Assembly: GCA_023079485.1 (NCBI GenBank)
Contig: CM041084.1
Coordinates: 19,248,609 to 19,312,608 of the forward strand
Length of the DNA stretch: 64,000 nucleotides
DNA from: Archilochus colubris
Lineage: Eukaryota > Chordata > Aves > Apodiformes > Trochilidae
Reading direction: 5' to 3'
Both the position numbers and the translations under genes were made by a program. A model generated the notes under the pieces. The model had not been told where the DNA came from, did no database searches, and worked only from the letters and a program-made list of their open reading frames with translations. Below, piece after piece: positions 53,204 to 64,000 of the stretch; positions within the stretch are counted from its first letter, which is position 1, and each line of letters opens with the position of its first letter.

Positions 53204-54921
53204 CTATAAAAAATTTTAAAAAAATCCTTCAGAATATTTTTAGTGAGCTGTAAATAATATTTCAAACATATCCTTCCATGTGGCTGTCTGAATAATGCAC
53301 TCTAAGGAGCTAAAACTACGAGGCAATATGATAAGCAAATGTTTGGCAACACTAGGCCCACATAGTTTCAGTGTTCAGACAGGTCTGCAGAAAACTCTTC
53401 TTTCTTTATGGAACTTATGTAAACCCCCAAGTGTGTAATTTGTGGGTATTCAGCTGGAGATAAGAGCTGTTGCTGGTGTTTTACCATATCTTTTGATTGG
53501 TGATACACCATTCAGATTCTCAGCCTCAGAGAAAACTCATTACTCTTGTTTTCCCTTTTAAAGGAAGAATTAATGAAAATATGCATCTTTCAGTCTTAAA
53601 GAAAATAGAAGAAAAGCTGGTACAGCACTGGACTTCAATCATAGTGCCTGGGGCTGTCTTCTACGGAAATGTCTCTCCTGACACTGTGCTTCTGTTTTTC
53701 AACTCGCTATTAAATGAAGCCTGTCAGGAATCTATCTTAACTAAAATAAAAATGTCCTGATAAATTGGACATGATTGTGATAGGAATGTTTCCAACTTGG
53801 AGTTCTCACAAACCCCAACCTGTAAGTGAATTAATTTGATCTAATGTCTTTAAAATCAGGTGTAAGGAACCTTTTATAGAAAGTAAATGGTGTGTCATAG
53901 TTAATCCTACTCAAAGCTGCAGTGGAATGTTATACTACTGACTGGAAAGTACAAGGAAATTGTCTATTTCAAACCAAGCCAGGTTCTTTCAATGCTAATA
54001 AGGGTAGTATCAAAGTAAGGGCAGGAAGGATGTTTTAAACATTTTTTTTTCTCTTTTTATTTCCAAGGTACTTCTGTAATATTTTCAATGAAAAATAGCA
54101 GAGAATTGCATTTTCAGTCAAACATAATGCTCTTGTTAAATGTAAAACAGAATTTTAGCTATTATTTAAATGCCATAATTAAATCTTGCCTTGAAATCTT
54201 TTGTTGCAGTATGTTCACTTTTAGATGTATATTTTATTCACAAACATCCTTGTTACTCTAGCAGTCTCTCAATTATGATCATCTAATGGTAATTAGGGAA
54301 ATGTGTGACCAAGTGTTTGCTTAGTGTCAAGGTGAATTTTGCAGTGCTGGGAATAGTAATGCATATTTAAGGTACTGAGAAGTGTATAAAGGATTTTATT
54401 AAAGTTAAGTGAGTCTGCAAAGGCAGCTTGTGTGCATTTTGTAGTTTTGCTGTAGTTTTGTTTTTTCAGTTTTTGGGTGTTTGCCTTGTAGTTCTGGGGG
54501 TTTGGTTGGGGGTTTTGGTTTTGATTTTTTTTGTCTGGTTTTTTTTTGTTTTTGTTGATTGGTTGGTTTTTTTGTTTGGTTTGTTTTTTCCCCCTAGGAA
54601 GTGAAAAGAGACAAGTTGAGGGACCTTTTACTTCTCTATGTCTGGCTAAATATTTTCCCCAAAATTCTTTTTATCAGATTCAGCAGTCCAGAGTCAGGAC
54701 ATCAAGATGTCCTCAAAACTCAGCTGATTGCAAATCTTCCTGTGTTTTGAAAGTGCACTGGAACTGATCTGAGTGATGCAGCAATTTTCAGTTCTTACTT
54801 CTTTTATTAAGCAGCATTCAGTGAGGGATTACACTGTCTTGGAGATTTACGGAAAACTTATTTGCTGAGGAGAGCAGCCCCATATTTTTCTGAATTTATA
54901 GAAGCAGCTGTTGTTACTTAC
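53204..54921 (-). other. MALRD1: Intron of the MALRD1-like gene
   Basis: A 1.7-kb phase-0 intron from GTAAGT (54921) to TATAG (53204). It holds the T/G-rich tract at 54.44-54.59 kb. The plus-strand open frames inside (53497-53760 and 54531-54767) have no gene support. Confidence 0.6.
54435..54594. repeat. T/G-rich low-complexity tract
   Basis: About 160 bases of TTTTG, GGTT and GGGGG runs ending in TTTTTTCCCCC. The minus-strand transcript would read this as C/A-rich sequence within an intron. It is the longest of the T/G tracts in the window. Confidence 0.85.
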
Positions 54922-54997
54922 CTTTACTTTCCCAGCTGAACTAAGGTCTTCATACAAGGGGTTGGTAAATGAAGCAATAGCAGTTTCCTTCAGTTTC
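54922..54997 (-). CDS. MALRD1: MALRD1-like coding exon with juxtamembrane basic residues and first FXNPXY motif
   Basis: The 76-bp exon starts after a TTGTCTTTTCCAG acceptor. Its first base completes a codon split by the previous intron, followed by 25 codons (KLKETAIASFTNPLYEDLSS, then AGKVK) and a GTAAGT donor. It contains FTNPLY, a perfect FXNPXY endocytosis signal followed by two acidic residues, about 10 residues after a Lys-rich start as expected just inside a membrane. The next two exons continue the frame to a stop. The upstream exon with the transmembrane helix was not found within the 9 kb that remain; the split codon requires it to end with two spare bases. Confidence 0.68.
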
Positions 54998-55986
54998 CTG
55001 GAAAAGACAAGAAAACATAAACCACTCACATCATCAAACGGGTTATCAAAAAAACAAACAGTTTCAGGTTGAAGACTTCTGTCAAAAATATGGATGGATA
55101 AATATATTTCTGACTGTACTTTATTGAAATGAATGAAATTAAACCAATTTTCTGTGAAAATCATGAAGGTTAAAATAATTTTTCATTTGTTGCTTCTAAT
55201 AATATATATTTTTCGAATAAGCTATTTGGTATTCATAAAATGCAGGTGCATTGCTATATTCAATAAAACGTAAGATTAGCTGAAATTTCATTACTATAAT
55301 GTGTTTGCATGTGATGAGGTCATGTTCTTTTTGTGTTTTGCTACTATCATACAAGCAAATCAGTAATTAACATGGTCTTAGGCTCTGCATTCAAGGACAC
55401 TTTATTTATTTGGCTGCTATAATTCTTTTCCCAAAGAATTAAGAAAAAGCTTGCATTTTAGTTCAAAATAATCAGAAGTAGTTTTAAAGTTGCAGAAGCT
55501 TCCCATACCTTTTGCTACCAAGTCAGAAATATTTAAAGCATCACTCCAGTTACTGGAATTCAAAGGGTTTACGAAAGAACACAATACCTTAAGCAATTTA
55601 TAATAGATAGATATGATAAATTGTACTAATTATGGGCCTTATATCTAGTACCTCAGCTAGAAGTCTAAAGACATGGTTTTCTGACAGAGGCCTTCACAAA
55701 TTCTGGTTTTTGGAGGCACTTATGACCTGTGCAGTTAACCCTGTTAATTCTGTAAAAAGAAAGGATATTTGGGGATGGAAATTTCTGACTACATGTAGGT
55801 TTTTATTTTTGTATGTAGATGACTGGATGTGAATACTTAACAGTACTAGAAATAATCAAAACTGTTTCAATGCCATATAAAAAGCAACAGCTGCATTAGT
55901 TAGAATGACTGAATAAGGAAGCAGGAGCAAACTTGCTTTTTTTCTAATTTTTGCTTTTGAAGAGGTGGATTAAGTTAGGGAGCTTG

Positions 55987-56042
55987 GGGTTTGTTTTTTT
56001 TTTTGTTTTGTTTTGTTTTGTTTTATTTTTATTTGGTTTTGT
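55987..56042. repeat. (TTTTG)n microsatellite
   Basis: A poly(T) start followed by four to five TTTTG units and interrupted T-rich sequence. Simple repeat, likely length-variable. Confidence 0.9.
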
Positions 56043-58458
56043 TCAGAAATACTTTTATGAATAAGAGCAATCACATGCTTTTGTGTACACAGAAATCTGT
56101 ATTTGTACAGTATTCTAAAATGAAAAGTTCTGTAAAGAAACTACTTAATCTCAATGATTGAGGGATGGATTTTCTCATTTTAAAAAGTGTTAATATTCCA
56201 AAGCTGCTCCTACACATGGTTTAAGCAATGTCTCCCTAGGAAATGAAAGACAGGATCTTTGTTACCATGGCAGACAAGAATTAGAGGACAAGAGCAGTCG
56301 TGGAGACTTAGCCAATAGAGGTGTTGGGAAGGGAAGCTGTTGTTCCTTAGCAAGAGCCACAGGGAAGGCACACCATATGATTAATTTTGCAAAGAACTAA
56401 CACTAGAATGGGTGCATGGGGGAAGGCATAGGTAGACTACAGGAATATATCGCATTATAAGTTAAATCAGTGGAAGAACCCAAGTCTGGATTTTAGTTAG
56501 TTCAGTGAAACTCTAATATATTCACTTATTTATAGGCCTCCAAAATGTATATTTGCACAATAATCCTCCTGAAAAGAAGTCCACAAAATGTACAAAGAAT
56601 TGAATTTTTATGCTTAAAATCACACCATGGCTCACAAAATCTGAGGCTCAAAGCAAACTCATATAAGAAGTTTTCAAGGAACTTGACTCTGCTTCTAAAC
56701 TAGTGCCTGAAGGTTCAGCTTTGCATGCCTTAATTTTCATGTCTTATTTAGATCTCCCAGACCAACTGTGTGGTCTAACAGTGTGGTATGGGATTAAGCA
56801 CATTGATTCTGCTTAAAGTCGATGGAGACACTTCCAAAGCACAATGCAAGTCACACAATTCACTGAGGGAGCCACTTTTAATGTGCCAGTAGGAGATGAC
56901 AAAGTGAGGGATGAGTCTAATGCTTTTTCACTCCCTGCTCCCTGACTAAACTTATGCAATTTGTGTAAGACATGTGTATTGCTTATTTGGGCAACAACAC
57001 ACTAAAAACTTAGTTCTGTCCTAAGGGCAGGATGGGCACTGAACACAGATCTCCAGCTTCCTCTACAAGGAGGATAACTAACCAGCAAGATACTCTGCCA
57101 AATTGTGAGCAGCAGAGAGTGCTGGCTGAGTCCTTCAAAAGCATGTCTGTGGTTTCTGTGTTAGTGCTAAAATTGGTTCTATGTGTGTAAAGTTTTCTCA
57201 AGCATAAAAATTGAGTCTTGCTCAGCTTGCCCAGCAGATTTCAGGTATTTCTCCACATTAGGTCTAAATCATGAAAGATCATAGGTAGCTGGGCACTTAA
57301 TTTTAGGGATCATGGGAATTTTATGGCCCAAAATATGGGCACTGGTTGAATTTATGCACTACAGTTTCAGGTGAAATGGAGAATAAGGTTTCTTAAGTTC
57401 TCTCCTGCCTTTAGAAACCTTCTGCCAAAGCAGGGTTTTGGAATTTACTGTGAATATATTACCTTATGTATAGAATATGTTACACATATATGCCCACAGA
57501 TGCATGTTTCTTATTTATAAATAAATTTATAAAAATGTATATGATTACACCCTGTTTGTGAATGTAGTGAACAATGTTTTCTAAAATTAATTACCCTTAA
57601 AAATTCTGAAATATTTTTAAATTACTTAGAAGACCTTAAAGAATATACAAGTGAAAATTTAATCACATGTTTATACAAATTCTGTAATTCATCAGATGGA
57701 TGAGATGGTAACTGCCTGGAAAAATCTGTGCTTGGGAACTGAGGTGACTAATTCACATTACTTTACATGTTGTGCATACATCCCTAGGAGTAAACACAAC
57801 ACATTAGATATCAGTTAAATAGAAATATGAAGCTTTCCTTATTAGAGGACAGCAATGGTGTGCCCACTGCAGTACTCTGGCACCAATATAGATACTGCAC
57901 AGGAGTGCAGTAATAGTCAGTGGGGTGATTGTTGCCATCCATTCATCAGTTTACTCTAATTTTGAACTGCCTGATTGGGCAGCTTAATTAAATATATTGC
58001 AGTGGCTTGAGTTATGTGCTTTCTTGAAGTGCTTGCTGTGGCTTGACATGTGTGAAACATTGCCCAAGTGGCAAGTAGTAGCATGAGACCCATGTAAGGT
58101 CTCATGATGGGAAGAAAGTTATTTATATGTTACCATTGTACAGTAAGGGCAAGGGTAATTCATCTCTCACAGAACTTATGATCCAGAATAATAAATCAAT
58201 GTGAAATGTTTATAAATCTAATTTATGAGAAAACCCATACATTCCAAGTTCAGAAGATTGTACCAAGCAGGGCATAAATAGGTTTAAAGATGCCAAGCAC
58301 AGGATGGTTTTGGATAAAAAAAAAAGAGTAGACTCAAACTTGTGGGTAAGGCAGCTCAGAGAGAACTGGGTTTCCTAACATAACCAGAAATACCACAGTA
58401 GAAAATGAGAGGATTAATCATCTTGGGATGAGGTCACATGGGGCATATCTTTGCTAAG

Positions 58459-58508
58459 CTCATCTGCATTCTCATGCTCATCTGCATGCTCATCTGCTCA
58501 TCTGCATT
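58459..58508. repeat. Short imperfect tandem repeat (GCTCATCTGCAT)
   Basis: Three to four partial copies of GCTCATCTGCAT with unit lengths of 8-18 bases. It looks like local slippage duplication within the intron. Confidence 0.75.
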
Positions 58509-59784
58509 TAGTAGCAAAATGTAGGTAGTAGCCCTGTCACACCTTTCTTCACAGCTTCACAGAGATGGGAGAAATTTGTATGCTCCATTAAATACCTCTC
58601 AGTATGTAAAAGTATTGCTGAGAAACATCAAAGTTTTAATGGAAAACTGAAGTATCTAAATTTTATTTGTTCAGATACCATGACTCAGAGTTTTGTACTT
58701 TTCAATGCACCTTTTAATGAAAAAATAAACTATTTCTTTTAGACAGTGGACAAATCTGTAGGAAACACAGTGCTAGAAAAATGTTTATCATGAGGTCTAA
58801 AACATAATGACAAAATCCTAGTGAGCCAAGGATTCAATTATAATTCAATTATTCATATAATAATTGCTTATTAAAATAAGCGCTTACAAGAATTTTTATG
58901 AATGTTCTAGAGCTTCTGTTTTAAACATAAACTATAACTCAATACCTCAGTTTCCATAGTATGTGTAAAACCTTTTATCTAAATTTAGATTTGCAAAAGG
59001 AGATTGTATTCTGCACATCCTGCAGAAGAAACAGGAGGCATGATCTGAGAAGGGTTTAGAATCATCTACAAGTAACTTGGATGCTCAATTAGGCTGTTAA
59101 TATCCGTCCTAGGGTTCCTAGATCTTCACTTTGTACCTTTTAAGTCACTTTAGAGAATGTAATTTCTTAATTTTTTAAAAAACAGCCCTTTGCAACTTTC
59201 ATGTTCATGATCTTGAAGACTGCACACCAAGACCTCTGCTCTGTTCTTTCAGCATATCACCTCTTGTTCCTTTGCTACCTTTTCTATGCATGATGGTTGT
59301 GAGATAGACTTTTCAGAAATAGTGAAGACTTCTGATTATAGCGCTGGGTTTCATCCTCGAGAGAAAAAATATTCTGCAGAGGAAGGAAATAAATTTGAAT
59401 AGCAGCATTAGAGTAATAAAATTATTCACAAACAGTAGTTTTGGTTGCTGCATCCCCGTTTTGTTTTTCTTTTTGTCATAAACCTGCACCTTTGTCTCTT
59501 ATTCTACATGAACAGTTATCTGTCTCCATTTCAGTTCACAAGCTGGAAGCAGTTAATAAATGTCATTTTATTGACATTTTGTTTATCACTTTGGGATATA
59601 GGAACAGAGGCACAGCCAACAATGACCTCTAGCAGTCTTTCAGATCCACTTGGAGATCCTTCCTTGGAGTACTCTGTATGTACCCCATGCCAGACATCCA
59701 AGGTCTGGTCTGACTGGAGAACATCCTGACAAGAGCAACTGGGAATCACCAAAGTTGTAAAAAACTTTAGCAATGAAGAAAGGC

Positions 59785-60050
59785 ACTGAGCTTGTTTAGC
59801 TTGTTTAGCCTAAAGAAAGCAGCCTGGAAGGAGGCATGACAACTGCCTGCGAGTACATAAAAAAGATTTTTGCAAGGAATGATCTCTTCTTGTCCATGGT
59901 GAATAGGAATGAACTTAAATTGTGAACAGATATATTAGCAGTTAAAAAAAATCCAACAACTTTCTATCAGTAAACTTTTTTTCCACCTAGGGAACCAAGA
60001 TTGCCTGAGGATACCATCAAATTCATGTTGCTAGAGGTCTTGAAGTGCAA
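59785..60050 (+). mobile_element. Old CR1 LINE fragment
   Basis: The sense-strand order 'gagcttgtttagc', 'cctaaagaaagcagcctggaagg', 'acaactgcctgcgagtac', 'ttgcaaggaatgat', 'tgtccatggtgaatagg', then 'gctagaggtcttgaag' parallels the region of CR1 upstream of its 3' UTR (compare 'gggcttgttcagcctggagaag', 'acaactacctgaagggagg', 'ggaggttttcaag'). It is strongly diverged and lacks the 3' tail. Confidence 0.5.
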
Positions 60051-62051
60051 ACCCAGTAGTAATAAAATTGAATCTGTGGCAAGGTGAAAAATGGCCTCAA
60101 TGGGTGCTGTTTTCTCATGATCTTCTATAATTTTAAAATATTTTCTCAGAGCACTTCAGTTTTTCACTGTTGCCTGTGTGGTAAGATGCATTATTGATAA
60201 CCTTTGGAAAATTTAATGCTCTGTGTTACTTATGGCTGACAGGACTGATAACAGCTGTGGTACATTAACGTGGCAGCTGATGGCACAGATTAAGAATAGA
60301 AAACAAAGACGCTGAAAGAATCCAGGGACATTGACTACTTTGGAGGCAACAGCAAAGCAGCATAACTTAGCTGGGTGGAAAGTGTTTGATTCTCATTTTT
60401 TTGAAGTAAAATTAAACATGAGAATGCAGCTGCAATAACATGGAAGATAAAATGAAGCTCTGCTTTTCTTTGGTCAGTAAGGACAGATGTCACTGACAGA
60501 GTGGAGTAACTGGCAGCCTTCCCTTCTGGACTAGAAAATGTCATCTCTGGAGCATGAACAGGAATGTGAGAAACTTATAAGCTTCCTCTGCCTTGGAGTT
60601 TCTATACAAAAGTTTCACATACCCCCAGCTGGGAATTGGGAAGTAGTCTGCAGATTGGAATGCCATTGTGGTAATGAAGAACACTTCTGCCAAGCCATGT
60701 GGCAGGCTGCTTTTGTCCATTAAGAAATAAACATATATGATGCCTTCTGCTGAAGTTTTAACTCCTCCTGAAGAGTTTAAAGCCTGTAGATCAGAGATTC
60801 AGAGATGGAATTCTTGCTGAGGAAGGAGGAGGAGAGAGCAAAGGGGAAGGTATTCTTTCTAAGGGGAAAGGAAGGGTTCAGGCACTATCAGTCTTTCCAG
60901 TGAAGAAAAAGAGGAGTAATGTTGGATTCTTACCAGTGTTAGTGACAACTTCTTACCCAGTAACTGTCTAAGGGGTCTCCAGCCTACTGTTACCTGGTTT
61001 GGGTTTGTTTTTTCTTTTTTCTGGAAAAAAAATACTTCTATTGGACTCTAAAACTTCTCCTCCAGCTCCTGTGAATATTCCTGTGCTGTTTCCATTGAGG
61101 CATAGATGAAGTTGCACTCCTTTTTAAAATTTTAAAATGTCTGGGGAGCTCGCACCTACAACTGTGAATGTGCCTCCAGAGGACCATCTGCCAATGCCTT
61201 CACATGGGTTTCTATACCAGTGAGGAAAAAGGAGACACTAATAGAAATCATTAACAAGTAGCTAGCAAAATGATTTATGAAAAGGCAGTAAATATGTGCT
61301 CAAGCATGTGACAGCTTCCCTGTGAAAGAATGGGAAAGTAGAAATTTCTAAAGTGCCTCTACAGCCTCAAGATGTTTTGAAAAAAACAAGACGCAGGAAG
61401 GTTGAAAGTGGACACAAGCTTTGAAATGAAAATTAATTGCAGGGAAGTATCATTTATATGCACAGTTGAATTCCTCTAGTTCATCAAATACTCTTGAAAA
61501 AAAAATCAGGAGTAAAATCTCATGCCTCTGAGTGGTGCTGTCACATTGTACATATTACAGACTTTATGTAAACACAAGTCACTTATTCTAAAGCTTTATC
61601 TTAAAGATACAAACTTCAGTATGATAACTTTGTCTGCATTTTGTCTAGTCACTTCTGATTACTGGTTAAACAGCTAAGGAATAACTTGCCTTCCTTTACT
61701 GTTATGTTTCCAGCTGTGATTTTTTATATCACTTAATGTTACGCACTAGGTGGTTGAAAAGAGATAGACAAACTGCCTGGATGGGCTTATTCTCTTAAAT
61801 TCAAAGTTTCAGATTTCATTGTTCTCACAATTTCAGAATTTCAATCAAATAACTATTTAATAGCTAGATTATTTATTGATAAGGTTCCTACAAAATCAAT
61901 TTTAACTTATATGACAAATGTGACTAAAACAATGATAATTTTATTTTTTTATTTATTTATTCTGTACCACCGGCAAAATGCTTTGAAAGTCTTAGTTAGC
62001 TCCTAAAGGACAACACTTGGAACCAAAAAAATTTACATCATCATAACTTAC

Positions 62052-62070
62052 TTTTTTCCTGGCAGTTCCA
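62052..62070 (-). other. Candidate 19-nt micro-exon of the MALRD1-like gene
   Basis: The segment TGGAACTGCCAGGAAAAAA lies between a near-ideal acceptor (CTTTATTGTTTTCAG) and a consensus donor (AAAAAA|GTAAGT). If the previous exon leaves one base, it reads xTG-GAA-CTG-CCA-GGA-AAA-AA and joins the 54997 exon to give ELPGKKKLKETA, a basic stretch suited to the cytoplasmic side of a membrane. The phase fits exactly. Very short exons are rare, so this could be coincidence. Confidence 0.3.
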
Positions 62071-62536
62071 CTGAAAACAATAAAGACTAGAACAATCTTT
62101 GCTTTGTAAACTATCTAGTCCTCTGTTTCAACCATCTCTGATTCTCTTCATGTCAGGGTTATGGTAGTTTCTCAGTACATGGAAGATCATAATCTATCCC
62201 TATTTCTTTACATGCCTAATATGATATTCTTTGACATTATATAGCAGTAGGGTACCTTTACATGTATAAAAAAGACATTTTTTTAAAACATGTAATTAAA
62301 AGAAAGGGAAAAAAAAATCTTGAATATAAAAATGTGGGCAGAAGAGAAGTAGATGGCAGTGAAGTTACCCTTAAGGAGACATTTGTGAAAGAAAAAGCTA
62401 AAAGGGAGGGTGCAGAGCACAGGAGAAATAGTGCAAAAAAATAAGCTAAAATAATAAGTTTTTTGATTAAAACACTATCAAACAATTTTGGAAAAAAACA
62501 TTTAAATTTTTTCACAAAAATATTACTTAGAATTAC

Positions 62537-62554
62537 AAAAAAAAAAAAAAAAAA
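62537..62554. repeat. Poly(A) tract, 18 A
   Basis: Mononucleotide run within AT-rich intronic sequence. No retrotransposed parent is visible. Confidence 0.85.
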
Positions 62555-64000
62555 TCAAGCAGCTCTTACAACTTATCTGCACTTTTGATGTGCCTTTCCT
62601 TATGTGTACCTAAGCAGGTGGCATAAATGTGAATGAATTAAGTATTAAAGGCCCTGTGAAGTTAGATAAGGAAACACTGTTATTCCCACTTTACAGTAGA
62701 GGATGGACATAAAGAAAGTAGGTGAAGCTGTGCACTCAGTTATCAGCAGCACAATCATTAAACATTCCTGCTTCTGTGTCCATAGACAACTCTACCTGTC
62801 AAGGGTAGCATGCAGTGTTTGGAGTTGTGTCAGCAGCAATAACATCAAGACAGGAGTCTGCACAGTTTAGTAAATAGTTTGAGAGAAAACAACATCCCCA
62901 AAGAGAGAAAAGTCTATAGCAGATCATAAGTTTTAAGGAAAAGAGACAGCTTTGAAGATTACTTCTGGAAAAGAAAACAAGGAAGATCTAACAATATGAA
63001 AATGTAGAGGTAATGCACAATAGGAATTGCTGAAAGGCAGGAAGGGACAGTGGCAGGTACTTGCTGACAAAGAGGGATTGAGCAGAGTAAGTCAACAGAT
63101 AGAGAAGGAAAACAAATGTTAGAGGAAAACAAAGAACAGCAAAATATCTTTTAAAAACATATTTGGGAGGAGAGAAAAAGCAGATATCAGAGGAATGACA
63201 GGAAGGGCTGGGAAACTTATCTGTGAAATAATGAAATGTCAACAACAAAAAAAACAAACAAAAAAAAACCAACACAGTTTAGGGCATATCTTAAAAAAAC
63301 CTCTGAAATCAAGTGGTTAGATAAAGAGATATCTCTAGGTACTACTATTACAGTTATTCAAAGTATTTGTAATAAGTTTTTAAACAAACAACCAATATGT
63401 TTGCTGATTTTTCCCTTTACTGAGGATGTACTTCATGGTGTAGGATGTCAGATGGTAACTTAGTTGCTTTTTGCACAGTGCTAATATCAAGTGTACTATT
63501 GGGTGGAATAAATAAAGATTTTGAAAAGCATAATCTTGAGCACTCATTCATCATGAGTAAGACAGGTACCACAAGCCAAGAGGTGTGTACTGGGGTGATC
63601 CTAGTGCAAGATGGCAGTGTTGTATAATGGGTGTGAGAGCAAGTGGAAGGGGAAAAGGGTGAAAGGAACAGACAAGCTGACATTGGTGAGACACCTCCAA
63701 AGAATCACTTATTATGTGACTAATAAAACCTTACAACAGAAAGTCAGACTTTGAGTGTGTCTGCAGGAACTGAAAGAGAGGGGGCAAATACTGATCTGTA
63801 ATAAAGTCACATAATTCTACAGTCTCACATCTTGCATTTTCTCCAACCTATTAAAGAATTTTATGAAAAATTCAAATATTTTCAAGTAGAAAATTGCTAC
63901 TTTCATTCTACCAAGTTATTACAGGGGAAGTTCTCAGATATGTGTAAAAACTGAAATATTTAGGGAAAAAACGTCCCACCACAGGTGCATGTGGTAGACA

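Larger units (their letters stand above)
54998..64000 (-). other. MALRD1: MALRD1-like intronic sequence upstream of the tail exons
   Basis: About 9 kb of AT-rich DNA on the 5' side of the tail exons. I searched the minus strand for a transmembrane or extracellular MAM, LDL-A or EGF exon ending with two spare bases and found none that is convincing. A candidate 19-nt micro-exon at 62.06 kb is listed. A CR1 fragment (59.8-60.05 kb) and simple repeats are the only other recognisable contents. The remaining exons probably lie beyond the right edge. Confidence 0.5.

Noticed and set aside
55633..55751. Segment with a good acceptor (CTTTCTTTTTACAG) and a GTACTA donor on the minus strand
   Set aside because: All three frames contain stops before the donor, so it cannot be a coding exon of the MALRD1-like gene.
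58946..59019. Minus-strand segment with an excellent acceptor (CCTCCTGTTTCTTCTGCAG) and donor (CTGAG|GTATTG) that might precede the tail exon
   Set aside because: The frame that would join the 54997 exon contains an in-frame TAA, and the alternative frames end in stops before or at the donor.
61156..61211. Minus-strand 56-nt segment with a strong pyrimidine tract and an open frame starting NPCEGIGRW
   Set aside because: It leaves one spare base, whereas the next known exon needs two. The donor (GTGCGA) is weak. An additional exon would be required to rescue it.
62800..62865. Hydrophobic stretch (PVLMLLLLTQLQ) before a possible donor, considered as the transmembrane exon
   Set aside because: The hydrophobic run is too short for a membrane helix and the acceptor is poor, although its phase would fit.

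Overview
The window looks like bird genomic DNA. It is AT-rich, intron-dense vertebrate sequence carrying several CR1 retrotransposon 3' ends. One of these ends in the (ATTCTATG)n tail typical of sauropsid CR1, and there is a solo LTR of avian endogenous-retrovirus type. The species cannot be fixed from the sequence. There are no bacterial-style genes, and almost every long open frame is chance or is driven by GC-rich DNA.

Two protein-coding genes are supported, both on the minus strand and in tandem. (1) PLXDC2 (plexin domain containing 2): only coding exon 1 is present (30089-30197). It holds the start codon and signal peptide, lies inside a CpG island of about 1.9 kb (29420-31340) and ends at a consensus GTAAGC donor. 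Everything from 30088 down to position 1 is the first part of its intron 1. (2) The 3' end of a type-I membrane protein gene: three phase-compatible exons (54997-54922, 53203-53147, 52446-52318) encode a cytoplasmic tail of about 86 residues with two FXNPXY endocytosis motifs and a stop codon. The tandem position directly upstream of PLXDC2 matches the vertebrate order MALRD1-PLXDC2, so I assign it to MALRD1 (Diet1). That name rests on synteny and tail architecture, not on an alignment.

Layout: 1-30088 is PLXDC2 intron 1, with CR1 fragments, a solo LTR with a 6-bp target duplication, microsatellites, and a small GC-rich patch at 27.4 kb that has a CTCF-like motif and a plus-strand splice donor. 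29420-31340 is the PLXDC2 promoter CpG island. 31340-51776 is the MALRD1-PLXDC2 intergenic gap, mostly unremarkable but with several splice-flanked open segments on the minus strand (45.2, 43.9, 42.1 and 39.8 kb), three of which join in phase. 51777-54997 is the MALRD1 3' end. 54998-64000 is upstream MALRD1 intron, with one candidate 19-nt micro-exon at 62.06 kb. The transmembrane-encoding exon was not found and may lie beyond the window.

PLXDC2 is a single-pass cell-surface receptor-like protein. MALRD1 is a large MAM/LDL-receptor-A protein of the intestinal epithelium linked to bile-acid/FGF15-19 control in mammals. They are neighbours by ancestry; nothing here suggests that they work together.
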